A stretch of 64,000 bases of DNA from Sinomonas sp. P10A9 (GCF_041022165.1 NZ_CP163302.1:3348001-3412000), one strand, 5' to 3'. Shown: positions 16,577 through 25,350, counted from the first letter of the stretch. Notes: generated from the letters alone by a model not told the origin. Numbers and translations are program-made.

Positions 16577-18229
16577 TCAAGCTGATTTTTCACGATTCCG
16601 TGTCGCGCCGTCATGAGGGCCCAGGAAGCCGTCCGCCACGAGGTTCGCGGCGTCCGCGAGGAGGCCCTTCCGGAACCCGTCGTCGTCCCGCTCGAGCAGC
16701 GCCGCGAGCGCCGAGGCGATCTGCCCAGCGGTGAGCTCGCCGTCGCACGCAGAGACGAATCCCGCGAGCTCGGTGCTCATGAGGTTCGTTCGGCGGAAGC
16801 CCGCGCCCTGGCGCAGAAGGATGACGCCAGGGTGCTCGGCCCCCGGGCGCTGGTGCCGCTCCTCGGTCACGTCCTCGGCCACGACGAGCCGCTCCGCGCC
16901 GAGGTCGGGGTGCGCCGCAAGCCAGTCCGCGCGTTCAACGGCTGCGAGCCAATGCGGTCCGATCGGCTGCTCGAGAGGATGGGTCAGCTGCTCGAAGCGG
17001 TCCAGCCGCGCCTGCCCCGCGGCAGGGCGGCGGAGCCAGATGGCACCGAAGCCGATCGCGGCGGTGTCCCGGGCTGCGAAGTCTGCCAGGTACGCGGCGT
17101 AGGCGTCGTGGTAGGCGCGGGGATCCCGCTGCTGCGACGCGTCGGCCAGCCACGTCTCCGCGTACTGGCCCGGGCCGACCTCTTCTCGCTCCAGTACCCA
17201 GGCGTCGATGCCCTCGGGGACCCATGAGCGCACGCGCTCGTGCCAGGCGTGGCCCCGGCGGACCTCCCAGTTGCCGAGCATCTGGGCCGTCCCGCCCTCC
17301 GCGAGCACGCCACCGATGCCCGCCGCGAGGCGCGCGACGAGCTCGTCCCCGGGCAGCCCCCCGTCGCGGTAGGTGAACTGGCCGTCGGGGCTCTCCCCCT
17401 CGGTCCGGGGTGTAATGACGAACGGTGGGTTGGAGACCACGAGGTCGAACGTCTCCCCCGCCACGGGATCGAGGAGGGAGCCCTTGCGCAGCTCGAAGCG
17501 GTCCTCGGGGTGGGCCGGATCGATCCCGAGGGCGGCAGCGTTCAGCAGCAGGTTGAAGCGGGTGAACGCGAGCGCACGGTCCGAGATGTCGGTCGCGACC
17601 ACGTGCCGAGCGTGCCCGAGGAGGTGGAAGGTCTGGATCCCGCAGCCGGTGCCGAGGTCGAGCGCCCGCTCCACCGGCCTGCGCGCGGTGGTCTGGACGA
17701 GCGTCGCCGAGGCGTGGCCGATGCCGAGCACATGATCGGTCCGCAGCACACCCGCGCGCTGATGGGCCGCGAGGTCCGACGCGACCCAGATCCCGATCTC
17801 GCCGTCCCCAGCGTCCCACGCGTAGGGCCGCAGGTCCACGGAGGCGGCGAGGCCCGCGCCGTCGTGCGTCTCCTCAGCGAGCCCCAGCGCGACGAGCCCG
17901 TCCGAACGGATCCCGGGCAGGACGGCGTCGAGCGCAGCGGCCTGGAGCGGCTGAGCCAGGAGGAAGAAGCGCACGACGGCGCCGAGCGGCTCCCGCACGG
18001 GATCCTCGCCTGCCGTTCGGGTCGTCACAAGGGCTGGCACGGGCTGGTCTCGGGAGAGGGCCGCATGCGCCTCGGGTCCGAGGAGCCGGGCGACGGCGTC
18101 GACCGTGTACCCGACCGCTGCGAGGTCCTGGGCCAGGGCGCGCAGGAGGTCCGGCCATTCGGAGACGGGCGTATCCGGGCCGGGCGTATCCGAGGCGGAC
18201 GCCTCTGCCGGCGTGGTTGAGCTGGTCAC
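16577..18229 (-). CDS. SAM-dependent class I methyltransferase of the DUF7059/DUF7782 type
   Basis: 550 residues. A helical N-terminal domain (20-150) precedes a Rossmann methyltransferase: ALDLGTGCGIQTFHLL (motif I, about 190), VVATDISDRALAFTRFN (motif II) and DLVVSNPPFVITPR (NPPF, motif IV). NPPF marks N-methyltransferases acting on a planar amide or amine, as in HemK/RlmG-like enzymes. The C-terminal third (about 400-530) is unique to this actinobacterial family. The target, RNA or protein, is unknown. The GTG at 18229 has TAGACT six bases upstream. It is divergent from the lipoprotein gene. Confidence 0.86.
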   Translation of the reverse strand: MTSSTTPAEASASDTPGPDTPVSEWPDLLRALAQDLAAVGYTVDAVARLLGPEAHAALSRDQPVPALVTTRTAGEDPVREPLGAVVRFFLLAQPLQAAALDAVLPGIRSDGLVALGLAEETHDGAGLAASVDLRPYAWDAGDGEIGIWVASDLAAHQRAGVLRTDHVLGIGHASATLVQTTARRPVERALDLGTGCGIQTFHLLGHARHVVATDISDRALAFTRFNLLLNAAALGIDPAHPEDRFELRKGSLLDPVAGETFDLVVSNPPFVITPRTEGESPDGQFTYRDGGLPGDELVARLAAGIGGVLAEGGTAQMLGNWEVRRGHAWHERVRSWVPEGIDAWVLEREEVGPGQYAETWLADASQQRDPRAYHDAYAAYLADFAARDTAAIGFGAIWLRRPAAGQARLDRFEQLTHPLEQPIGPHWLAAVERADWLAAHPDLGAERLVVAEDVTEERHQRPGAEHPGVILLRQGAGFRRTNLMSTELAGFVSACDGELTAGQIASALAALLERDDDGFRKGLLADAANLVADGFLGPHDGATRNREKSA

Positions 18230-18235
18230 CTGAGA

Positions 18236-18241
18236 AGTCTA
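18236..18241 (-). promoter_or_regulatory. Probable -10 element of leaderless methyltransferase gene
   Basis: TAGACT on the minus strand, six bases before the GTG at 18229. Confidence 0.5.
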
Positions 18242-18289
18242 GGCGGGTGTCATCGCCAGGGCCTGGCTGGTCAGCAGGGGCTGGCAGGT

Positions 18290-18295
18290 CAGAAT
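18290..18295 (+). promoter_or_regulatory. Possible -10 element of leaderless lipoprotein gene
   Basis: CAGAAT six bases before the ATG at 18302. A GGAGG between them is only one base from the start, too close for normal Shine-Dalgarno use. Confidence 0.35.
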
Positions 18296-18301
18296 GGAGG
18301 C

Positions 18302-18931
18302 ATGGGTTCGCACACGCCCGAGGGACGCAATGCTGCGGGGCGCCGAGGAGCACCGCCCGTCGCGGCGGCCCTCGGGATGTCCGTCGCGCTGTGCATCGCC
18401 GGCTGTGCCTACCAGTACGACGACGGCCTCGCCCCTTTGGGACGGCGAGACGCGTCCGCGCAGGCATCGGCCTCTGCCTCTGCCGCCGCGGACGCCTCTG
18501 CCTCGGCTTCAGCTGCTGCCCGGGACCTCGCGGGGCGCACCCGTTCCCAGCGTGGAGCAGCGACGGAGGCTCCGTTCGGACAGCTCCTCGGCGGAACGGC
18601 CCTGCAGGCGTGGGCGGACACGGTGCTCCCCGACGACTCCGGCCTCTCGGCGGGCTCCGACGCGAGCGCAGTGTGGCCGGACAAAGCCCCGTACACCATG
18701 GGAATCGACACGGATCCGGGCCCGGCAACGCTGCGTTTCGCGTGCCGCGGCATCGGCCTCGCGTCCGTGCGGGTCACCGCCGACGAGGCCCCGCTCCTGG
18801 ACATCACGTTTGCCTGCAACCGCGCATGGTCCCGCGCCGTCGCCGTTCCCAGTTCCGGGCACCTTGAGGTGCAGTTCAGCGCGGCGGGGGATGCGGCGTC
18901 GGACGTCGCCTACCGGCTCACACGCCCCTGA
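18302..18931 (+). CDS. Secreted lipoprotein of unknown function
   Basis: 209 residues. A basic N terminus and a hydrophobic stretch end in the lipobox ALCIAGC (Cys 35), so the mature protein should be lipid-anchored outside the membrane. An Ala/Ser repeat region (about 50-78) follows. The remaining 120 residues contain PGPATLRFACRG, LLDITFACNR and GHLEVQFSA, suggesting a beta-sandwich with two cysteines that could pair. I do not recognise the family. It is divergent from the methyltransferase and has a duplicated 10-bp sequence around its stop codon. Confidence 0.75.
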   Translation: MGSHTPEGRNAAGRRGAPPVAAALGMSVALCIAGCAYQYDDGLAPLGRRDASAQASASASAAADASASASAAARDLAGRTRSQRGAATEAPFGQLLGGTALQAWADTVLPDDSGLSAGSDASAVWPDKAPYTMGIDTDPGPATLRFACRGIGLASVRVTADEAPLLDITFACNRAWSRAVAVPSSGHLEVQFSAAGDAASDVAYRLTRP

Positions 18932-18945
18932 TCAGCCCTGATCAG
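18926..18945. repeat. Two tandem 10-bp copies spanning a stop codon
   Basis: CCCTGATCAG at 18926 and again at 18936; the first contains the lipoprotein TGA stop at 18929-18931. Confidence 0.6.
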
Positions 18946-18956
18946 CCCTGCGAGCA

Positions 18957-19859
18957 TCAGACCGCACAGCCCTCCGGACACCGCAGCGTCTGGGGGGATG
19001 CCGCGCATTCGGCGCAGTAGAGGGTGAGCTGTCGGCAGGCTGAGTTCGAGCAGTTGTGGAAGTCGCTCGTGGGCGCGTCGCAACGGGTGCAGCGTCCGAT
19101 CGTGGCCGCCTCCTCGCTGAACTCGAGGCGCATGCGCCGGTCGAACACGTACAGCGAGCCCTCCCACAGCCCCGCATCCTTGAAGGCCTCTCCATAGCGG
19201 ACGATCCCGCCGTCCAGCTGGTACACCTCCTGGAAGCCGCGCCGGCGCATGTGCGCGCTGAGCACCTCGCAGCGGATGCCGCCCGTGCAGTAGGTGACCA
19301 CGGGTCTGTCCTTGAGGTCGTCATACTTGCCCGAGTCGAGCTCGGCCAGGAAATCGTGGGTCGTGGAGGTGTCGGGGACGACGGCGTCCTTGAAACGGCC
19401 GATCTCGGCCTCGAAGGCGTTGCGGCCGTCGAAGAACACGACCTCTCGCCGCGGGTCGTCGCTGGCCTTGCCCGCGCCGACGAGCTCATGGACCTGTTCG
19501 GGTGACAGGTGGGCTCCGCCCCCGACCACCCCGCCGGCGTCGACCTCGAGCTCCTGCGGAGCACCGAAGGAGACCAGCTCCGGGCGCACCTTGACCGAGA
19601 GCCTCGGGAAGTCCTCGGCACTCCCCTCCGACCACTTGACGTCGAGCTCACGGAACCCGGGATGCTCCTTCGTGACGCGAAGGTAGCGCTTGACGGCGTC
19701 CAGCTCGCCCCCGACAGTGGCGTTGATCCCGTCCTTGGAGACGATGATGCGGCCCCGGAGGCCAAGCGACTCGCACAGGGTGCGCTGCCACAGCCTGACC
19801 GACTCCGGGTCGGGCAATGGGGTGAAGCAGTAGAAGAGGACGATACGGTGCAGGGCCAC
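18957..19859 (-). CDS. trhO: tRNA uridine(34) hydroxylase, rhodanese family
   Basis: 300-residue YceA/TrhO enzyme that hydroxylates U34 in tRNA using O2, an early step to 5-oxyacetyl/methoxyuridine. An acylphosphatase-like N-terminal domain ([24 protein letters not shown]) precedes a rhodanese domain with the active-site loop [13 protein letters not shown] (Cys about 185). A Cys-rich C-terminal extension, [25 protein letters not shown] and RCPEGC, is typical of the longer family members and probably binds zinc. The GTG start at 19859 has TACCCT six bases upstream. It is divergent from a GNAT gene. Confidence 0.93.
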   Translation of the reverse strand: MALHRIVLFYCFTPLPDPESVRLWQRTLCESLGLRGRIIVSKDGINATVGGELDAVKRYLRVTKEHPGFRELDVKWSEGSAEDFPRLSVKVRPELVSFGAPQELEVDAGGVVGGGAHLSPEQVHELVGAGKASDDPRREVVFFDGRNAFEAEIGRFKDAVVPDTSTTHDFLAELDSGKYDDLKDRPVVTYCTGGIRCEVLSAHMRRRGFQEVYQLDGGIVRYGEAFKDAGLWEGSLYVFDRRMRLEFSEEAATIGRCTRCDAPTSDFHNCSNSACRQLTLYCAECAASPQTLRCPEGCAV

Positions 19860-19865
19860 CCATCA

Positions 19866-19871
19866 AGGGTA
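19866..19871 (-). promoter_or_regulatory. Probable -10 element of leaderless trhO
   Basis: TACCCT on the minus strand, six bases before the GTG at 19859. Confidence 0.45.
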
Positions 19872-19895
19872 CTGGGGCGGCCGGGTGACGGCCGG

Positions 19896-19911
19896 GTGAC
19901 AGTTGTGTCAC
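19896..19911. promoter_or_regulatory. 16-bp inverted repeat in trhO/GNAT divergent region
   Basis: GTGAC and GTCAC flank six bases (AGTTGT). It lies 30-58 bp upstream of the GNAT start. The spacing is two bases longer than the standard CRP site. Confidence 0.35.
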
Positions 19912-19940
19912 ACCTCTTATCAGGGACTGGCGGGACCGGT

Positions 19941-19946
19941 TATCGT
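19941..19946 (+). promoter_or_regulatory. Probable -10 element of leaderless GNAT gene
   Basis: TATCGT seven bases before the ATG at 19954; this spacing favours 19954 over the ATG at 19948. Confidence 0.45.
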
Positions 19947-19953
19947 CATGGCT

Positions 19954-20640
19954 ATGGGAGAGGCATCGCTGGGCGAACTTCTGGGCATCTGGGTCGAAGG
20001 CTGGGCCTCCACGCGACGTTATCCGGTGCGGGACGTGGGCGCATTCAAGGCGGTGGAGCTGACCGACAAGACCGGCGACTGGGAGGCCTTTGCCGTCCAT
20101 CCGACGGCGCGCGAGTTTGCCGACCTCGCCTCGTTCGTGACCGAGTCCCAGCCGAGGATCGTCACCATCCTGACGGATGACGTCGCAGCATACCGTGCCC
20201 TTGCGCAGGAGCATGGCCTCATCGAGCTCGGCGCCGACCAGGAGCTCATGATCATGGACTTCGAGGGCAAGGACGTCGAGGCCCCCTGGCTGAACGACGA
20301 CGAGCTCAAGCTCACCACGGAGTACGAAGACCACAGCGCCACGGTCACGGTCAGGACCACCGACGGCGTCCTCGCCGCCCAGGGCCATGTTGCGGTAACC
20401 CAGGGCTATGCGGTCTTCGATCGGATCATCACCGAGCCGGCCTTCCGACGACGCGGCCTCGGAAGCTTCGTGATGCGCGCATTGACGGCCGCGATGAGCG
20501 AGCACCGTCTGGACCAGGGCCTGCTCATCGCGTCAGTCGATGGCCAGCACCTCTACCACCACCTCGGCTGGTCCGACGTCTCGGCCGTTGTGATCTTCGC
20601 GAATCCCGGCGCATCGAAGGGCGCCTCCCTCTCCGACTGA
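19954..20640 (+). CDS. GNAT-family N-acetyltransferase
   Basis: 228 residues with a C-terminal GNAT domain: VAVTQGYAVFDRIITEPAFRR then RGLGSFVMRALTAAM, where RRRGLG is the acetyl-CoA pyrophosphate loop (Q/RxxGxG/A). The final LYHHLGWSDVSAVVIF is the usual last strand with conserved aromatic residues. The N-terminal half looks like a second, degenerate acetyltransferase-like fold. Substrate unknown. The ATG at 19954 fits the leaderless spacing; an ATG two codons upstream (19948) is possible. Divergent from trhO, upstream of the helicase. Confidence 0.82.
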   Translation: MGEASLGELLGIWVEGWASTRRYPVRDVGAFKAVELTDKTGDWEAFAVHPTAREFADLASFVTESQPRIVTILTDDVAAYRALAQEHGLIELGADQELMIMDFEGKDVEAPWLNDDELKLTTEYEDHSATVTVRTTDGVLAAQGHVAVTQGYAVFDRIITEPAFRRRGLGSFVMRALTAAMSEHRLDQGLLIASVDGQHLYHHLGWSDVSAVVIFANPGASKGASLSD

Positions 20641-20726
20641 GCACACCCCGTCCACACCCGGCAGGGACCACGTTCGCTTGCAGGTGATCCACCAGCACCC
20701 GGCAGCTGCGGGCACGCGGCGGCTGG

Positions 20727-20732
20727 CAGAAT
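20727..20732 (+). promoter_or_regulatory. Possible -10 element of leaderless helicase gene
   Basis: CAGAAT six bases before the GTG at 20739. Confidence 0.35.
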
Positions 20733-20738
20733 GCTGAG

Positions 20739-23105
20739 GTGGCCGCGCATGATTCCCTCGTCTCCCTTCTGGGCCGGTCCGCGGCCCCCGAGGAGCTGCG
20801 GCACCTGCGCACCATCCCCGCACGGGCCGCCCGCAACGCACCCTGGCCCCGCTGGGTCCATCCCGATCTGATCGAGGCGTACGCCCGCCGGGGAATCCAC
20901 GAACCGTATACGCATCAGGCAGCAGCCGCCGATCTGGCGCACAGTGGGCGCAACGTCGTCCTCGCCACGGGGACCGCCTCGGGCAAGTCGCTCGCCTACC
21001 AAATGCCTGCCCTCGACGCCGTCCACCGCTCGGAGCTGCGGGTCGCCGCGGAACCGGGACGGATCCACGACGACGGCGCAGTGGTCCTGTACCTGTCGCC
21101 CACCAAGGCCCTCGCGGCCGATCAGCTGACCGCGATCCGCGCGCTCGGTCTCCCCACGCTGCGCGCGGAAACGTATGACGGAGACACGGAACAGTCTGCG
21201 CGCCGCTGGATCCGAGACCACGCCAACGTCATCCTCGCCAATCCCGACATGCTGCATTTCGGTATCCTGCCGAACCACGCGTGGTGGTCCTCGTTCTTCC
21301 GGCGGCTCCGGTTCGTGGTCATCGACGAAGCCCACTCGTACCGCGGGGTCTTCGGGTCGCACGTCGCCAACCTCCTGCGCCGCCTCCGGCGGGTGTGCGC
21401 CCACTATGGGTCTTCCCCGGTGTTCATCGCGGCGTCGGCGACATCCGGGGACCCCGAAGGATCGGTGGGGCGTCTCATTGGCGACGGCGTCACGGCGGTC
21501 ACGGAAGACGGCTCGCCTCATGGCGCCACCGAGGTGGCGTTCTGGGAGCCGGCGCTGACCGAGGCGCGCGGAGAGAACGGCGCCCCGCAGAGGCGCACGG
21601 CGATCGCCGAGACGGCGGGTCTCCTCGCCAACCTCGTCTCGGCGCGCGTGCGGACCATCGCCTTCATCAAGTCCCGCCGAGGCGCGGAGACGATCTCCTC
21701 GATCACGCAGCGGCTCCTCGACGAGGTCGACCCGAGCCTGCCCCTGCGGGTCGCCGCCTACCGCTCGGGGTACCTGCCGGAGGAACGGCGCGAACTCGAG
21801 CGCCGTCTGCGCTCCGGCGAACTGCTGGGCGTCGCGAGCACCTCCGCGCTCGAACTGGGCATCGACATCTCCGGACTCGATGCCGTCCTCATCGCAGGAT
21901 GGCCCGGAACACGGGCGTCCCTGTTCCAGGAGATCGGCAGGGCCGGCCGCTCCGGCCAAGATGCTCTGGCTGCGTTCGTCGCGAGCGACGACCCTCTCGA
22001 CACCTACCTCGTGAACCATCCCGAAGCGATCTTCGACACCTCGGTCGAGGCAACCGTCCTCGACCCCTCGAATCCCTACGTGCTTGGCCCGCACCTGTGT
22101 GCCGCCGCGGCCGAGAAGCCCCTGACGGCCTCGGACCTCGAGCTGTTCGGTCCGTCGACCGCGGGCCTCCTCGACCAGCTCGAGGCTCAGGGCTACCTGA
22201 GGAAGCGGCCGTCCGGCTGGTTCTGGACCCATCCCCAGAGCGCTGCCGGCATGGTGAACCTGCGGGCTGATGGCGGGGGGCCGGTGAACATCATCGAGTC
22301 GGAAACCGGCCAGCTGCTGGGCTCGATGGACTCCCCCCAGACGCATTATCAGGCCCATCAGGGCGCGATCTACGTCCACCAGGGCGCGAGCTACCTGGTC
22401 GAGGACCTCAACGAGGCCGAGCACTGCGTCGTGGTGCGCCGAGTGAACCCCGACTACTACACGAGCGCGCGGGACATCACGACCGTCGAGGTGCTCACCG
22501 AGATCCGCTCGCAGCAGTGGGGGCCGGTGGGCGTCCACTTCGGCGAAGTGCGGGTGACCACTCAGGTCGTGTCCTTCCAGCGCAAGGCGCTCATCTCCAA
22601 CGAGGTTCTAGGCGAGGAGCCCCTCGACTTGGGCGCGCGTGACCTGTTCACGAAGGCCGTGTGGCTCACGATCCCCGAGCCCACCCTGGCTGCGGGGGGC
22701 CTCCTCGCTGCGCAGTTCCCCGGAGCCCTGCACGCGGCCGAACACGCATCAATCGGGCTCCTTCCGCTCGTGGCGTCGAGCGACCGTTGGGATATCGGCG
22801 GCGTGTCGACAGCGCTGCACTCAGACACCGCGCAGCCCACGATCTTCGTGTACGACGGGCATCCGGGCGGCGTCGGCTTCGCGGAGCGGGGGTACGACCG
22901 GATCCAGGTCTGGCTCCGAGCGACGCAGGAGGCCATTGAGGCCTGCGAATGCGAGGCCGGGTGCCCCTCCTGCGTACAGAGCCCCAAGTGCGGCAACAAG
23001 AACAACCCGCTCGACAAGGCCGGCGCTGTTGCACTCCTCTCAACGGTCCTCCGGCAGGCCCGGCTTGCCACTGAAACAGACTCGGCGCACACCCCCAGGG
23101 ACTGA
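20739..23105 (+). CDS. DEAH-box helicase of the 'helicase/secretion neighborhood' with DUF1998 domain
   Basis: 788-residue superfamily 2 helicase. Walker A is ATGTASGKSLAYQMP (about 80), Walker B VVIDEAHSYRGVFGSH, motif III AASATSGDP, and the second RecA domain ends with EIGRAGRSGQDALA. The C terminus is a DUF1998 Zn-like cluster, CECEAGCPSCVQSPKC, found in YprA/MrfA-type DNA helicases involved in mitomycin-type damage repair. In actinobacteria this gene sits beside the Tad/secretion operon, as here (convergent, 88 bp apart). The reason for the pairing is not known. GTG start with CAGAAT six bases upstream. Confidence 0.93.
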   Translation: MAAHDSLVSLLGRSAAPEELRHLRTIPARAARNAPWPRWVHPDLIEAYARRGIHEPYTHQAAAADLAHSGRNVVLATGTASGKSLAYQMPALDAVHRSELRVAAEPGRIHDDGAVVLYLSPTKALAADQLTAIRALGLPTLRAETYDGDTEQSARRWIRDHANVILANPDMLHFGILPNHAWWSSFFRRLRFVVIDEAHSYRGVFGSHVANLLRRLRRVCAHYGSSPVFIAASATSGDPEGSVGRLIGDGVTAVTEDGSPHGATEVAFWEPALTEARGENGAPQRRTAIAETAGLLANLVSARVRTIAFIKSRRGAETISSITQRLLDEVDPSLPLRVAAYRSGYLPEERRELERRLRSGELLGVASTSALELGIDISGLDAVLIAGWPGTRASLFQEIGRAGRSGQDALAAFVASDDPLDTYLVNHPEAIFDTSVEATVLDPSNPYVLGPHLCAAAAEKPLTASDLELFGPSTAGLLDQLEAQGYLRKRPSGWFWTHPQSAAGMVNLRADGGGPVNIIESETGQLLGSMDSPQTHYQAHQGAIYVHQGASYLVEDLNEAEHCVVVRRVNPDYYTSARDITTVEVLTEIRSQQWGPVGVHFGEVRVTTQVVSFQRKALISNEVLGEEPLDLGARDLFTKAVWLTIPEPTLAAGGLLAAQFPGALHAAEHASIGLLPLVASSDRWDIGGVSTALHSDTAQPTIFVYDGHPGGVGFAERGYDRIQVWLRATQEAIEACECEAGCPSCVQSPKCGNKNNPLDKAGAVALLSTVLRQARLATETDSAHTPRD

Positions 23106-23183
23106 AGGCCCGGGGACTGACCCCCGGGCCTCACCCTCGGGAACTGAACCCCACTGCGTGAATCTCCGGGGACTGAACCCCGG
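23098..23183. repeat. Four GGRACTGA repeats inside GC-rich hairpins after helicase gene
   Basis: ACTGA occurs at 23101, 23116, 23143 and 23172, each after GGG or GGGA and three of them followed by a C-run. The second lies in the loop of a perfect 9-bp hairpin, the fourth in a 6-bp CCGGGG/CCCCGG hairpin. The first includes the helicase stop codon. Probably terminators between convergent genes, arisen by duplication. Confidence 0.65.
23107..23130. terminator. Terminator-like hairpin between helicase and Tad operon
   Basis: GGCCCGGGG (23107-23115) pairs with CCCCGGGCC (23122-23130) around ACTGAC. No T-run. Confidence 0.55.
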
Positions 23184-23193
23184 GGTAGGGGCA

Positions 23194-23631
23194 TCACCCT
23201 CCTACGTCCTCGGCTGGCGGCCCTGCCCTGGCTCTGCCTGGGGCAGGGCCCCACGGTGCGCCGGTGTCGATCTCGACGACGACCCGCACCGTGCTGCCGG
23301 GGCCCTCGATGGTGCACGAGACGAGCGCGGCGCCGTTGAGTTCGGCCACCGTCCGCGCCAGATCGCAGGTTGCGCCGCTGCGGAGGCCGCGTTCGGCGTC
23401 CGCGGCGGCTAGGGCCGCGAGGTCGGCGGCCGACGCCGCACGGGCCGAGGCAGCGAGGGCTTGGCCCATCAGCGCGACGGCAGCGCAGGCCAGGATGAGC
23501 AGCAGGCCCAGTCCGAGAGCGAGAAGCGTCCCGGAACCGCACTCGCCCCGGCGGGCCGGGCCGCCTGGTTGGGAATCGGAAGACTGGCGATCCCGCCCTT
23601 GGTGACCGTCCTCGGCTCTTCGGGAGGTCAT
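23194..23631 (-). CDS. TadE-like protein of helicase/secretion neighborhood (Rv3654c type)
   Basis: 145 residues. A basic N terminus (about 30 residues) precedes one hydrophobic segment LLALGLGLLLILACAAVALM, then ASARAASAADLAALAAAD, the helix shared by TadG/TadE-like minor pilins. CDLARTVAELNGAALVSC contains two cysteines that may bridge. Unlike the TadE gene next to it, it lacks the Glu-5 prepilin motif. Last gene of the Tad operon; its ATG overlaps the preceding stop (ATGA). It is probably a membrane-anchored component of the pilus or secretion machine. Confidence 0.85.
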   Translation of the reverse strand: MTSRRAEDGHQGRDRQSSDSQPGGPARRGECGSGTLLALGLGLLLILACAAVALMGQALAASARAASAADLAALAAADAERGLRSGATCDLARTVAELNGAALVSCTIEGPGSTVRVVVEIDTGAPWGPAPGRARAGPPAEDVGG

Positions 23632-24011
23632 GGGACGCCCTCGCTGCTCAGGCTGGCCGCGGCATGGGCCTGGAGTCCTGCAGCTGCAGCAATAGGCCCC
23701 GGAACGGGGGCGCTCACGCGCACTGTGACCACTCCTGCAGACGCTTCGACCGTGTGCCGCGCATCGGGTCCCGCGACCCGCGCCACTTCCTCCGCAACGG
23801 CCGCCGGACCCTCCCCTCGGGCAATGGTCCGCGCCGCGGCGCGCGCCGCCTCCTCGGTCCGGATCTGGCACACGGCCGCGGTTCCGGCGCTGAGGAGGAA
23901 GCCCAGCAGCACGATCACGGCGGGCAGCGCCACGGCGAACTCCGCAGTGACGGAGCCCCGCAGGGACGCCGAGCTCGGCCGCTCCTCGGCGCCCCCACGG
24001 CGCGGCCTCAC
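23628..24011 (-). CDS. TadE-family minor pilin
   Basis: 127 residues. After a basic leader, RGSVTAEFAVALPAVIVLLG is a prepilin-like motif: Gly at -1 and Glu/Phe at +5/+6, followed by the hydrophobic helix. ARAAARTIARGE follows, as in TadE proteins. It is expected to be processed by a TadV-type peptidase (not in this window) and placed in the Flp pilus base. The GTG start overlaps the pilin stop (GTGA) and its stop overlaps the next gene. Confidence 0.87.
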   Translation of the reverse strand: MRPRRGGAEERPSSASLRGSVTAEFAVALPAVIVLLGFLLSAGTAAVCQIRTEEAARAAARTIARGEGPAAVAEEVARVAGPDARHTVEASAGVVTVRVSAPVPGPIAAAAGLQAHAAASLSSEGVP

Positions 24012-24577
24012 GGAAGCGCGAGCGCTGCGCGGATGATTCCGAGGAGGAAGCCTCGTACCTCATCGCTGCGCATGATCACCACGAGGAGCCCCGCGAACGC
24101 GACCGCACCGAGGGTCGCGATCGCATACTCGGCGGTCGCCATCCCGTGCTGGCCTGCCGCCCGGCCCTCGAACCAGAGCCTCAGGAGCTGCAGTCGAACG
24201 GCCGCACGACGGTGCACCGTGCGAAGGGACAGGAGCGGACCGCGCCGCGGGGCCGTCTGCACCGGCAGCCAGCGAGTGTCAGTGCGCGCCACAGCTTCGC
24301 TGTCGGGGTCGCCGTCGCGGTCGCCATCGGTGGTGGGCCGGCCAATGTTCGGCCCGTCGACAGCCGATCCGCGCGCCGTCGAAGCGCGTGTGCCGGGCCT
24401 GCCATCGTCGCCTTCACGCCGGGCGTCGGGAAAGAGTTCAATGACCTGGCACGGCCCTCCGGTCGAAGGGACTGCATGCGGACCCGGCCCCGGCGTGGGT
24501 GCGAGTTCGAGGTACGCGGGATCGGGGCTGGGAGCAGTTCGACCCGTGCGGGCCGCTGGCTGAACCATGGCGGACAT
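24008..24577 (-). CDS. DUF4244 Flp-pilin-like protein with unusually long N-terminal leader
   Basis: 189 residues. The last 44 are a DUF4244/Flp pilin: GMATAEYAIATLGAVAFAG has Gly 145 at -1, Glu +5 and Tyr +6, followed by the hydrophobic helix. Flp prepilins normally have leaders under about 25 residues; here about 145 Pro/Gly/Asp/Arg-rich residues precede the site. The ATG at 24577 is well supported by AAAGGAG with a seven-base spacer, and there is no good internal start with a ribosome binding site. It overlaps the TadE start. It is separated from tadC by 140 bp, so it may also have its own promoter, as expected for an abundant pilin. Confidence 0.86.
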   Translation of the reverse strand: MSAMVQPAARTGRTAPSPDPAYLELAPTPGPGPHAVPSTGGPCQVIELFPDARREGDDGRPGTRASTARGSAVDGPNIGRPTTDGDRDGDPDSEAVARTDTRWLPVQTAPRRGPLLSLRTVHRRAAVRLQLLRLWFEGRAAGQHGMATAEYAIATLGAVAFAGLLVVIMRSDEVRGFLLGIIRAALALP

Positions 24578-24717
24578 GTGATTCTCCTTTCGAGTGGGGA
24601 CGGACCACTTCCACAGCGAGAAGTGCCCGGGCCCGTGGAGTCCCGTGCCGGATGGCCGGAACCGGTGGCGCCTGTGCGCCGCCTGCCGTGAGGGCAGGAG
24701 TCATCGGGGGCGGGAGA

Positions 24718-25350
24718 TCATCCGCCCGGAATCATGGCCAGGAGGACTGGAACCACCCCAAGGCACAGGAACGCTGGGAGGGAGCAGACGCCGAGGGGTA
24801 TGACGAGCCTCACGCCGAGAGCCGCAGCACGCCTCTCGAGGTCGCGATGCCTGCTGCGGCGCAGCTGCCGCGCGCGGGCATAGAGCAGTTCGGCCGACGG
24901 CGCACCGGTTGCCGCCGCGAAATCCAGGGCCTCGCGGAGCTGCCATACGTCGGAGGACGGCGGCGCGTCAGGCCATGCATGAGCCCAGTCGGTGCCGAGC
25001 TGGAGCGCCGCGGCCGCTCGCGTGAGGGCATCCGCCGGCCCGTCGGCCACGCGGGCCGCGACCTCGAGCGCCCGTGGGAGGCCGAGACCGGCCTGGAGCA
25101 TGACTCCGAGAAGCTCGAGCAGGAGGGGAACGTCGTCCGCGGTGGGGCTTCTTCTGTTCACGAGGCTTGGTGCGCGGTCGGGACGATCTGTGCGATCCGG
25201 GGAGCCTCCTTGCTGCCTCGGCACGTCGCCGGAACGGTACCGAGGGCCACCGTCCTCGAGCACCCGGCGGACCCTCTGGGCACCGTCTGACCATCCCAGG
25301 GCCAACCCGGCCACGATCGTCACGAGCGCGCCCACGATGATTCCGCTCAT
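24718..25350 (-). CDS. TadC-like type II secretion system F-family membrane protein
   Basis: 210 residues. N-terminal membrane helix IIVGALVTIVAGLALGW, then the T2SSF cytosolic helical domain: VPLLLELLGVMLQAGLGLPRA and LDFAAATGAPSAELL, and a C-terminal hydrophobic hairpin RLVIPLGVCSLPAFLCLGVVPVLLA (split over about 180-208). Platform protein of the Tad assembly machine. The ATG at 25350 overlaps the tadB stop (ATGA); an earlier in-frame start at 25389 would extend into tadB. Confidence 0.88.
   Translation of the reverse strand: MSGIIVGALVTIVAGLALGWSDGAQRVRRVLEDGGPRYRSGDVPRQQGGSPDRTDRPDRAPSLVNRRSPTADDVPLLLELLGVMLQAGLGLPRALEVAARVADGPADALTRAAAALQLGTDWAHAWPDAPPSSDVWQLREALDFAAATGAPSAELLYARARQLRRSRHRDLERRAAALGVRLVIPLGVCSLPAFLCLGVVPVLLAMIPGG

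Noticed and set aside
19896..19911. GTGAC-N6-GTCAC considered as a CRP site
   Set aside because: Measured as GTGA-N8-TCAC it is two bases too wide for the CRP consensus; kept only as an unassigned inverted repeat.
20553..22538. 661-residue minus-strand open frame opposite the helicase
   Set aside because: Antisense shadow; the helicase motifs on the plus strand are unbroken.
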